Source: Oreohelix idahoensis (taxonomy: Eukaryota > Mollusca > Gastropoda > Stylommatophora > Oreohelicidae). Taken from it: 64,000 nt of DNA. Below the pieces are notes generated by a model. The model searched no databases. It was given only the letters and a program-made list of their open reading frames with translations, and was not told the origin of the DNA. The DNA lies in the NCBI GenBank assembly GCA_024509875.1, contig JAMPIV010021231.1, forward strand, positions 1 to 64,000, written 5' to 3'. How positions within the stretch are numbered: the stretch's first letter is position 1; each line of letters starts with the position of its first letter. The position numbers and the translations under genes are program-made. Shown in pieces: positions 11,950 to 24,600 of the stretch.

Positions 11950-12112
11950 GATGATAACTGTTACCAAGTAATTATTTGTTAGCACTGTGTAGCGTTTGAC
12001 TATACCAGGGGTCGGCAACCTTTCCATGACAAAGAGCCAAATATTTAATTTTGTCTCCATTTTAAAAACTGAAGAGCTGCATGAAAAAAAAAAATCACAT
12101 GGTATCTCATTC

Positions 12113-12114
<2 letters not shown>

Positions 12115-12175
<61 letters not shown>

Positions 12176-12240
12176 CGACCAAAAAAATATACACACACAC
12201 TGTATATATATAAATATAATATCTATATATATATATATAT
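12115..12240. repeat. (TA)n microsatellite, interrupted
   Basis: Alternating TA runs are split by a short ACACAC-containing segment. YIYIYI-type ORFs here are artefacts. Confidence 0.9.
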
Positions 12241-12243
12241 ATA

Positions 12244-13781
<1,538 letters not shown>

Positions 13782-13877
<96 letters not shown>
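13782..13877. repeat. (TA)n microsatellite
   Basis: TA repeats up to the left end of the MITE. Confidence 0.95.
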
Positions 13878-13878
<1 letters not shown>

Positions 13879-14469
13879 TACTGTACAAAAGTTAAGGGCC
13901 GCCATTCAGTTTAGACAAGGTTTATATAATTCTTCGTGAGCAGGGTCGATTTTCCAAATGTAGCTTGAAATCTCTCAAGAAGTCTCTGAATGGTAGAGTG
14001 GGACACTGCTAAACGTCTTGCAACATGACGAACAGATTGACCATCCTGAATCCATGCCATGGATCGACCACGGTCTACAGTGCTGAGACTTCTCCTTGGT
14101 GGCATGGCTAATGCAGTGATCATTTCGACCACTTGTCATACTGATTTATTGCATACCAACGGTGAACACTCTTTACCGATGATCATTTTCCATGTGCATT
14201 CAAATTCAACTCACTTTTTCACCTTTTGAACTAGTGGAGCGTGTTGCAAAAACCATGAGTTTTTGCAGCAACAATGGCAATTTTCACGTGAGGGTTAAAG
14301 TGACCCAGTTTTTGGACATTTAAAAAAAATTAGCCTAGTGCACACAGAAATGTATACACATTTCTCTGAGCTCAGTTTTAATGACATTTTCACTTGTCTT
14401 TACAGTTTGCTAATCAATTATATAAACCTTGTCTAAACTGAATGGTGGCCCTTAACTTTTGTCCAGTAG
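13878..14469 (-). mobile_element. Tc1/mariner-derived MITE-like element, 592 bp
   Basis: Inverted repeats of about 50 bp (CTACTGTACAAAAGTTAAGG at the left; the right end is its near-perfect complement) are flanked by TA. A minus-strand 73-codon remnant at 13911-14132 encodes a transposase DNA-binding segment with VRHVARRLAVSHSTIQRLLE, a helix-turn-helix. No catalytic domain remains. Confidence 0.88.
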
Positions 14470-14474
14470 TATAT

Positions 14475-15296
<822 letters not shown>

Positions 15297-15412
15297 ATTG
15301 AAATAATAAACATAATTTTTCAAATGCCATTTTACTACACAATAAGTAATACAATTTTTTCAGTAACAAATATTCAGATAAGATGTAACATAATAGTTCC
15401 TTGCAAAGTTGG

Positions 15413-15580
15413 TCAATATTTGGTGAATAATTTGTTGTTTTCATTGTCAAGCATGACTGGAGACATGTCCTTCAATTGGCTTCTTAATTTGCTTTTGATA
15501 CAATTCATGTTGGAAAATAATTGTTCACAAAAATATGTTGATCCAAAAATTGAAAGAAGCCCAAATGCAAATTTCTTCAG
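15413..15580 (-). pseudogene. hAT transposase C-terminal dimerisation domain relic
   Basis: The minus-strand translation contains FGSTYFCEQLFSNMNCIKS followed by a KLRSQL segment and a stop at 15413-15415. This is the typical hATC motif of ZBED5-like hAT proteins. It lies inside the 12006-16720 element in the expected place near one end. The rest of the transposase is missing, and a LINE fragment starts at 15584. Confidence 0.82.
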
Positions 15581-15583
15581 CTG

Positions 15584-16165
15584 AACATAGCTGTCGGGTA
15601 AACGGAGGGACAGACACTGATATCAAAATAAGAATACAAAAAGCAACAGGAGCTTTCATTGCACTGGGAAACATATGGAGAACAAGAGAAATCAAGTCCA
15701 ACACGAAAATAAGAATCTTCAACTCAAATGTCAAGTCAGTCCTATTGTATGGCTCTGAGACATGGAGAGCAACAAAAACAACAACCAAAAAGCTAGACTT
15801 TTATAAACGGGTGCTTGTGCAGAATAGAAGGACTGAAAATGTATGACATAGTCACAAATGTGGAATTGATGACAAGTACCAGACAAGTGCCAGTGGAACA
15901 AGAGTTGAGAAGAAGACCATGGTGATGGATATGACACACATTGAGAGACCAGTTGATAGCATTACAAGGCAGTCCTTGTTCTGGAATCCACAGGGAAAGA
16001 GAGGCAGAGGTAGACCAAAAAACACATGGAGAAGAGAACTAGATACAGAGGTGAAAATGATGAGAAAAACATGGAAAGAACTTGAGCGGACGGCACAGGA
16101 CAGGAAGACTTGGCATGTGTTTGTTGAAGGCCTATGCTCCTTGGGGAGCTAAAGGGTATTGATAT
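15584..16165 (+). pseudogene. LINE ORF2 C-terminal fragment
   Basis: One frame reads TKIRIFNSNVKSVLLYGSET, the RT thumb/connection region. A second reads ITRQSLFWNPQGKRGRGRPK and ends GLCSLGS just before the stop. There is at least one frameshift near 15840. It is the best-preserved member of the LINE tail family in this window. Confidence 0.8.
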
Positions 16166-16799
16166 ATAAATTTGACCTGACCTAGATTTGGTCAGTTTAT
16201 ATAATTTAAATAGGAAATTGGATAGATATGCGTCGATATTTTTAAAAACCACATCGATAGCATAATTAAAGGAGAAAAATGTGTTGAAAACTTACCTTTT
16301 AGCAAAAAAATCCAATTTTCACGGTAATTCGTTATCAGAAGAAATTTTGTATACCGACAAGCAAGTACATCAGGAAAGTTTCAACTGTAAAAATGGCGGT
16401 TAGTCTGCATCGCTTGGATATGTGACGGACATCTCGTGAAAAAACTTTATTATTTCGTAATCGAAAATTCTGTAATCGGTTATGAATCCAAAAATAGAAA
16501 TAAGGGAAAGCATTTCTCTTGTCTTTAAAATAATAAAAATATGACAAGATCTTTAAAGGCCCCCTCCCCCCACACCCAAAAGTTTAGTCCACGAAAAGTG
16601 TATGTCAAAAGGTGGTTTTAGTGTCCGGACACTAAGTGTTAAGTAGCCGAGTGCCAAAAGCAGCACGAGATGGCTCAAAGAGCCGCATGCGGCTTGCGAG
16701 CCGCAGGTTGCCGACCCCTGGACTATACTGTTCAGTTCCCTAGGTAGATCCATTCTCAGTACCTGTTTTATATCCATGGGTGAGTTTTATGCTAATAAT

Positions 16800-18000
16800 A
16801 ATAATAATAAATTCTTTAAGCACCAAACACAGCGCATAAGGCAGAAACCAGTGCTCTCCAGGTTGTACGTTGTGACGCCACTCCTCTTAGCTCTTGCACA
16901 TTGTTTAATCCCAACGTTCTTCCTTCTCTTATTATTGTTCTTCTGAGTGTTTCTTTTGGTCTTCCTTTTTTCCTCTTACCCTCAGGAACCCAAGTGAGTG
17001 CCTGCAATGGTATTCTGTTGTTTTGCATTCGTAGGACATGACCGATATATGACCATCGTTTTTTCCTTATATAGTTGGAGACACATTTCTGCCTAGTCTT
17101 CTCTTATTTGTCGATTAGTTTCGAATTCTTTCCAACTGATGTTCATGAGTTTTCTGAGACATTTGTTCTCGAATGTATTCAGCTTGTTCTCCAATGATTT
17201 TGTTATTTTCCAACTCTCACAGCCGTATGTTAACACTGAGATAACATTTGAATTAAACAGACGAAGCTTGGTATGTATATTCAATGATCGTAATTTCCAA
17301 ATGTTAGATAATCTATTGAAGGCGCTAGCTGCCAAAGCAATTCTAGTATGGATTTCTCTTGTTGTGTCACCATCCTGAGTCATTTTACTGCCTAAATAAT
17401 TGAAACTTTCAACTTTCTGTAGTTTTTCCTCGTTCAGGATGATATTAAAGGTCTCGTTAGAAAAGTTCATAACTTTAGTTTTAGAGGCATTTATTTGGAG
17501 ACCTATTTTAACTGAAAGATGACACAAATTATTTACTGCTTCTTGGGACTGTCTGGGTGTTGAACTTAAGAATGCTAAATCATCTGCGAAATCCAGGTCC
17601 CCCAGGAATTTTCCATTTGTCCATTTTATACCTAATTGTTCATTGTGGGTATAGTTTCTCATAACCCAATCAATAGCTATTCCAAAAAGTAGTGGTGACA
17701 TAATACAGCCTTGTTTCACCCCTGTTTCTACTGTAAACCATTCTGTATTCCCTTTATTTGTTCTAACACAACATCTTGCATTGTCATAAAGCGTTTTGAT
17801 TATATTCACATATTTTGTTGGAAAACCATAGATTGTAAGTATCTTCCACAATGATGGGTGGTGTAGACTATCAAAGGCTTTTTGAAAATCGACGAAGGTG
17901 ATAATAAGTGGCGATTGCATTTCCACTGATTCTTCTATAATTGTTCTATATGCTAATATGGATAATGAAAATCTTTCATAAATTTGTGCTTGTATAGAAC
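16800..18000 (-). pseudogene. LINE ORF2 C-terminal half: RT
   Basis: The minus-strand frame 17926-17093 shows FVDFQKAFDSLHHPSLWKIL (motif A), VETGVKQGCIMSPLLF (motif B), DLDFADDLAFLSS (catalytic FADD near 17590), LQINASKTKVM, FNYLGSKM and TYGCESW. After a frameshift near 17090 the tail continues with RMQNNRIPLQ and KRKKGRPKETLRR and ends ALCAVFGA. A (TTA)n 3' tail lies at about 16797-16812. It is 5'-truncated. The endonuclease is absent and the clade is not assigned. Confidence 0.83.
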
Positions 18001-18028
18001 TAAAGGATTGAAGTTTTATGACAAGATC

Positions 18029-18400
18029 TTACATACTTGTTCCTCTCCTACCTTGAGGTGTAGAGGCTTGGAAGAGAGAGCACCATACTATCCTATCAGC
18101 TGTCTTCCTCCTGGCCTGGTTCCATTCTAGTCCTCGGTTCTTCAGAGATTGTCTAATGTTGTTCTCCCAGCAGACACTGGGTCGTCCTGGAGGTCTGGAT
18201 CCCTGGCTCTTAGCCTCCCATACCTGCCGTGGCAGCCGATCTTCTCCCATTCTGCAGACATGGTTGAACCATCTTAGTTGGGACTGTTCTACTTGGGTCT
18301 GCAGAGGTTGGGTTCTTAGGCCTTGACGTATCATCTAGTTGTGGACCATGTCTCTTGTTACTTCAACCACCTTTCTCAGGTACCTCATTTCTGAGGTTTA
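18029..18400 (-). pseudogene. LINE ORF C-terminal fragment (second lineage)
   Basis: The minus-strand frame reads SQLRWFNHVCRMGEDRLPRQ, then a GRPSVCW-like block, and ends TPQGRRGTSM. A 30-bp relic of the same 3' end (CTACCGTGAGGTGTAGAG) is at 20783-20815. Confidence 0.72.
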
Positions 18401-19024
18401 TGACAAGATCACTAATGTGGAACTAATGACAAGTATCAGAAAAGTGAAATAGGAAAGAAAGCAAGAGATAAGTGAGAAACATAAAACAAAAAGAAGAATA
18501 ATACAACCCATTCATCTGCAGGAATCGTGCAGTGAATTCACTATTCTGGCAGATGAAAAGTTTATACCATTTTCATTTATTTTTCATATTTCTCACTTAT
18601 CTCAGCATTTCTTTCCTTTCTGTCTTTGTTTCTCCGTCCCTAATGAAGTCCTTGTGGCCTTCTTCTTCTTCCTCGTTCGTCCTGAAAAGGACGTTGGTTG
18701 CGTTGTGTCTGTTTACGCCGGAGCTGTGATATCTGCACCTTTCGGTCGACACATCCGACTTCAGCACAGCAGTTTTTGGGACCGGGTTTGCCTTCCCTCT
18801 GCGATCCCTACTCGCTCAGCCAGACTGCAGTGATGCAGACTGTTTCCAGGACCACCACATGGAGGTGGAGTAGGGTCTTAGTCAGCTCTGGTTCGCTGAC
18901 TCTGATGCAAGCAGTCAAGCTATGGGTCGCTGACTGCATTCTCTATTGCTGCATCTTTGGGTCCCGTCCTTGTGGCCAAACATAGGCAGTTTTCTTTGTC
19001 TTATTAAGATTTTTTTTTTTAAAC
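18401..19024. other. Unclassified repeat-like sequence
   Basis: A moderately GC-rich stretch (18650-18990) contains GTCCTTGTGGCC, also present near 7410 within the mariner-like element, so it is probably repetitive. No coding content was recognised. Confidence 0.4.
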
Positions 19025-19345
19025 CTCTGTCTTATGACAAGATCACCAATGTGGAACTGATTACAGGAACAAGACAGGGCCAATGGTACAAAATATAAGA
19101 AGAAGGTGCTGGAGATGGATAGGACACACACTGAGGAAACATATTGATCAATATGCAAAGCAGTCCTGGTTCTAAAATCTCCTGGGTAATATAGAATGAG
19201 ACTGAAACACATATGACAAAGAGAGCTGGAGATAGAAATGAAAGGAATTAATAAGACAGAAAGACTTTGAGGAGATTACACAGGACAGGGATTGCCTTGA
19301 CATGAATTTGTTGAAGGTTTATGCTCCTTAGGGAGCTGAACAAAA
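19025..19345 (+). pseudogene. LINE ORF2 C-terminal tail fragment
   Basis: It starts TTATGACAAGATCACCAATG and ends TTAGGGAGCTGA. It matches the tail family at 15830-16165 but is strongly decayed. Confidence 0.6.
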
Positions 19346-19357
19346 ATGATGATGAAT

Positions 19358-19953
19358 CCCTCTCGTCGCTCCAGATTTTTGACTGAGCTGACAGTGCCGT
19401 CTGAATCCAGACTGATAAGCAGCACGTTTTCAAAATGGCAAAACATAAGGACCTGGTCACATAATTTAGACTTGACGGGTTCACAGCAAAAGTCATGGCC
19501 ATAGAAATAGGTGCAAGTGGTCTAGTTGCTGCCTCAGTATATGAGCTACTGAAACAGTTGGGTCTGAAGGGACAGTCAAGAACAATGGCACTTACAAAAG
19601 TTTGGCAAAACTTCATTAAAGACATTGTGCTGATTGTGGAACAACCACAATGGGCTATAAAATTCAGAATAATAAATTGTTATTTTCAACAAATGCCTCA
19701 AGTTAGCAGAATGGATAAAATCAGGATTAAATTTAACTAATCTGAAAAATTGTAACCAAGATGGAGTGGATTCAATTCCCAGCACAGGCGGAGGAAAAAC
19801 CAACAGGAGGATGACACTTGGGACTAATGATCCAAATGCACCTCCCCCTCCCCTCGAGGTGTTAAGGACCAAAACACCTCTGATGGAGGTTTTTTTTCTG
19901 ACAATCAGATTACCTGCTGTTGTTGTGCTTGTTAGACATTTTCCTATAATCAT
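19358..19953 (+). pseudogene. Relic of RLE-type retrotransposon: C-terminus and 3' UTR
   Basis: The translation matches the end of the intact RLE ORF at 29729-33088: ELTVPSESRL, then after a frameshift AKVMAIEIGASGLVAASVYE and LGLKGQSRTMAL. Downstream, 19795-19953 aligns with the 3' UTR of that element, with shared blocks CAACAGGAGG, CACTTGGGA, ATCAGATTACCTGCTGTTGT and the terminal TTTCCTAT(A)ATCAT. It is 5'-truncated and dead. It matters because it shows that the 465-bp repeat at 29.3 and 33.2 kb is element sequence. Confidence 0.82.
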
Positions 19954-20425
19954 TATCAACATTTTGTTGCAAAAGTACTTTTAAGACCTGACTTCCAAAC
20001 ATATTGCCTTTGGTGGTATAGTACTGCTGTACCATTTTTCAAGCATGCTCAGATCTGCACTGTCTTACATTTAAGAATTATAGTTAAAAAACATACACTT
20101 TATCAGGAACAACAACAACATTCTACTTGTGTGTCATTCAAAAAAAAAGAAAAAACTAAAGCTTGATCCATCATATTTTTTTTTATTTGCTCATTTCAGA
20201 GACTGACAAAAATTATACAAATAAATATAAAAAGCCAAATAATTTCATATTGCACTGAAAAATTAATTAAAAATAGGAATGAGTTGAGGGAACTGTTCAA
20301 CGGTGAACACAAAACAAATGCATGTTTGATAAGCAACAATAATCCAGCAGTCATTAATATAATCCTACCAATATATGAAGCATTACCGAGCGAATGCTCA
20401 ACTCACAAGACGTGATGCATTCACA
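19954..20425. other. Probable RPS6KC1 3' flank; weak poly(A) signal candidate
   Basis: AT-rich. TTTATT at 20182-20187 would read AATAAA on the minus strand and could end the RPS6KC1 transcript about 1.35 kb after its stop. This is only a motif match. Confidence 0.3.
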
Positions 20426-20429
20426 ATTT

Positions 20430-21505
20430 GCAAATGAGTTCTTTAGAGGCCTGGTCTACCACATATGATTTAAACTCTAGATAAGAGACAAATGAACTAT
20501 CCTACTACATATGGTGTGCACTCTAGATACCAGATGAATGAATTATGTTGAAGGCTGACCTACTACACATTGTGTCCACTCTAGATAAGAGACAACTAAA
20601 TTCTGTAGAGGTCTGGCCTATTACATATGGTTTCTACTACAGGCATAAGATTGTAATTCTCTAGAGGTTTGACTTACTATGTATACTGTGTCCACTCTAG
20701 ATAAGAGACAAATGAATACAGTATACACCTGACCTATTACAAATGGTATCAATTCTAAATATGACTTACTTTCTTACTTATTCGTTCCTCTTCTACCGTG
20801 AGGTGTAGAGGTAATTCTAGATATGATGTAACTGAATTCTGTAGAAGCCTGATGTACTACATATGGTGTTCGCTCTAGACAAAAGAAATGAATTCTGTAA
20901 ATGCCTGGCCTACTGCATATGATTTCAACTCTAGGTAAGAAAACTGAATTCTGTAGAAACCTGACCTACTACAAATGGTGCCCACTCTATAATTCTGTTG
21001 AAGGCTGACACACTACATATTCTAAATTGTCCATTCTAGATATTGGACAAGTGAATTCTGTAGAGGTCTGGCCTACCACATATGGTTTTCACTCTAGTCA
21101 TAAGAACTTAATTCTACAGAGGCCCAACTTACTACACACTGTGTTCACTCTAGATAAGAGACTTACAAATGCAGTATATGCCTGGCCTACTACAAATGGT
21201 TTCAATTCTAGATATGAAACAAAATGAATTCTGCACAAGCTGGACCTACTATATTTGGTGTCTACTTTAGATAACAGACAGCTGAATTCTGTTGAAGTCT
21301 GGCCTACCACATATAGTTTCAACTCCAGGTAAGCGGTAGATGAATTCTTTACATGTCTAGCCTACCATACATGGCTTCAACTCTAGATAAGTGACAAATC
21401 AATTCTTTACAGGCCTGATTTACCACATATGGTTACAACTCTAGATGAGTGACAACTGAATTCTTAAGAGGCCTGCCATACTACATGGTTTTTGACTAGA
21501 TGAAC
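20430..21505. repeat. Degenerate ~60-70 bp tandem array
   Basis: About 16-17 diverged units share TCTAGATAAGAGACAAATGA, ATTCTGTAGAGG and CTACATATGGT. The array lies directly downstream of the RPS6KC1 stop codon (minus strand), so it may be transcribed as 3' UTR. ORFs inside are by chance. Confidence 0.85.
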
Positions 21506-21540
21506 ACTTTTCTCAACTCTCTGTCTCAACAATGCTGACG

Positions 21541-21654
21541 TTAGGAGTATTCAAGTGCATGCCAGTCAACTCCAGCAAAAAATGGATGAGCTTTGATTTC
21601 CTCTGACCCTGCCATTCCTGAGCCCAGTCTTTCATTAGGATTGTATCGCAGGAG
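21541..21654 (-). CDS. RPS6KC1: RPS6KC1 terminal exon
   Basis: 114 bp. The acceptor is TTTTAG before CTCCTGCG. It encodes [20 protein letters not shown] and then [17 protein letters not shown] with stop TAA at 21541-21543. RYNPxERLGSG and HPFF are hallmark AGC C-lobe motifs. Confidence 0.93.
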   Translation of the reverse strand, partial: LLRYNPNERLGSGMAGSEEIKAHPFFAGVDWHALEYS

Positions 21655-24600
21655 CTAAAAGAAAAAAAAATTCAAAAACACATGAAGACTACTTTTCTTA
21701 CTTAAATCAACTATATGAAATCTCCTGTAATATCGCATCTTATTATGCATGAATTACAGTCATTACACATAGCATCTAAAATCGGTTTTGTATTCCATTT
21801 CACACAATTTTCACATACCATCACTTATTAACTTTAATGCATACTCCCCTTATACATTTTAGGGGACAGAGTGGCTAAGAGGTAAGGTGTCCGCCTCAAA
21901 TTCTAGAGGTACCAGGTTCGATTCCCAGGTGAGGGGAATATATTTTATGGAAAAATTTTTTTTTCAGAACCAGTGGTCCTAATAATGTCATACTCCCCCC
22001 TGGTCTCCTGGGTAGTGAGATCAGATGCCTAGCCTTCTCAGATAAGGGCGAAAAAATAGGAGGTCCCGTGTGCAAGTTGCACACGTTAAAAATCCCACGG
22101 CAGTTGGAAATCGTAAAGAGTAGGCCTATCAGGCCGCTGCCCTGGCAAAATTTAAAAATTAAAAACCTACCTACCACAAAAATATTTATGGAATGTGTGA
22201 TTCCTATATACACACATTGGGATTCTCGCCGATGTTATGGAGTTTGTGCACTGTGCTGAGATCCTCCTTGTGTGATCTAAGGGAGGAGATCGGAGCACTG
22301 ATGGAGTAGTCCATGTGCAATGAAGATAGTCCTTAAAACCAAACCAAACCAAACCAATGCAAACTCACTTCTGTAACCTTATTCTCAAGTCAGTAACACA
22401 GTTGACTCTCATTTTCTTAGTACACTTATTCTTAACTGTATTAAAAACACTGATTCTCTACTTTTAAAAACATTAGATAACAAACTAAAATTAGAAGATT
22501 AATTCACAGTTCCTTTCCACATAATGTGATTCTCAATTCTATAAAACATAATTTTTATTTGAAACATGAGTCTCACTGTTATGGCATGTGTGACTTTTTT
22601 TTTTTACTCCCCTCTTCTGCCAAATTTTAGACTGAGAATTTATTTCTTAAATAGCTTTTCCTTTCTCAGAATTTGAGAGGCATAGCAGTAAGAGTTTAAC
22701 AGAAGGATGTGTGAACAAAGATTAATAATCATAATAAGAGAAAAAAAATAATATAACCTACATTACAACATAACATCTTCATCAGGGAGAGGATGCTAAA
22801 AAACAGTTTAGAAAAGAAAGAGTTAACTAATCTAGCTACATAAAATATTAAATAAAATTGTTTAAAAAAATATATGATAATTTGACAGTTGTTAGAGTAC
22901 TAATAATGATAGCCCCTTCAGTCATATCTGACTATGGGAATGCGCCCTTGAGGTGACAGCCCTCAGCTGCTTATTTTCCTGATGTTCCTTTCGATGTTTT
23001 CTCCTCTCTTCGCAGCTTTGGTCTTCGTTGTGAGTTTTGAGTTTACCCAAACATGCGTTGTGAGTGTCGTGAAATATTCTAATCCACATATATAAATTAT
23101 CAGGTAAATATAAAGCCTAACAAATACATTTAATAAAGAAAAGAGCAATGGTAAAATAACAGTGCTGTCACAAAGAATGTACTCGAAATCCCCCTTTGTT
23201 TTATGCTTCGTCTGCAAATTGTAACGTTTCCACGTTAAATATAAGCCACTGCATAAATACAAGCGTTTCCAAAACACATTAAAACGGGTATTGCATTTCT
23301 AAGAAAAACATTGAGAGGCACACTGCGTAATGACCTAAATTAATCCTAACATTAATTATACTACGTTACCAAAACGAACGAACAGATGGACTCAAATAGA
23401 AAGAGAGAGGGAGGGCTGAAAATCAGGAACGCATGCAACACTAAACACGTGTCTCGCTATTAATGCCACCCCAACACGCGTCGCGCGATACACAATTACT
23501 ACTATCACGCGTGTAAGGCCACATGCACTAACTTTTTTTTCGGACGGACAGTGATAAAAACCCTAACCTTCCCAGAGTTAGGTTTTAAAATCCTGGAAAA
23601 CGCTTATTAGAAAAGATAACATTAGATGGGTTTACGTTTGAAAACATTACAGTACCCAGACAGCACATCTTCGAAACAGGAGGTAGAAGAAATTGCATAT
23701 TTTGAACGCAGCCACATAGCTCTTTTAAATTTGTATATTTGGGTTCCTTAGGGCTTGCTGACAAAGAATATGTAAAACGTTACGCAAATAGTCTAGGAAT
23801 TAACAAGTTATAGCCAAAATAAAATGATGGTGCTGTCAGACAACACCCAAAATCAGAATCGCTCAGTGGTAGATTTTTTTAAACCACCATTGTACGGGAA
23901 ATGGGCCACAAGTTACATTTGAACTGATTGGCTGGAATGATATGTAAGGCTAAACACGATTAGTCGGACTATAAATGCTATCCTTGGTTGTTAGGGGAGA
24001 CGTAGGAAGGTAAAATTTTTTCAAACACTTGTCGAAACGTGGCTCCATTGGCCAGACTCGCTGATATAATCACTTAGGAGCGTTAGTTCGAGACCACTAG
24101 TTCAAATAAGCTTGATAAAGCAACAGTGCGTTGAAGCCAGCTCATATTTTTGCTAAATAAAAGCCTGGAACATAAGCAGATGGGAATTTGTGCCAGTATT
24201 TGTGCCAGAATTCATTGCTAGTCAACGTATCTGTGTTTATTTCCATGAATTGTGGTAAGCTTGAAACATTCAGTATCTTTTAATGAAAATTGAATGTGAA
24301 TTGTTAATTTATGCCTGTATATATGTGTAGTTCAGTAGCAAACATGATGTAAAGCCTATAATGCTCCAGCCTGAACAGAAGGTGTCGGGGAAAGTAAAAC
24401 GGCATGGAATGGCCAAACAGTACACTGACACCTAGATGATTGACTAGAAAGAAATAATGCTGGAAGTGCAGAGGCGTAGTAACCATTAAGGAGGTTAATA
24501 CTGGTATAAAGTATTTCAGATGAAGCTGACAGTTGGCCTAACGCTCTGAACTCAATGTTTGTGATGTATTGTGCTCAGTGTAGAACTAGAGTATCAATTA

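Larger units (their letters stand above)
5139..11957 (+). mobile_element. RTE-like non-LTR retrotransposon, 5'-truncated, with two nested insertions
   Basis: Three collinear blocks (5139-6672, 9123-9405 and 10959-11949) encode successive parts of one protein: AP-type endonuclease, then reverse transcriptase, then a C-terminal region. The reading resumes exactly after two younger insertions are removed. The endonuclease resembles the RTE/BovB-derived craniofacial development protein 2-like family. The 3' end is a short GATGA-type repeat after the stop, as is common in RTE elements. The 5' end starts inside the endonuclease. Several stops in the endonuclease show that it is dead. Confidence 0.85.

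Noticed and set aside
20430..21505. CRISPR-like direct repeats
   Set aside because: Units are contiguous and diverged without unique spacers, and the DNA is eukaryotic.
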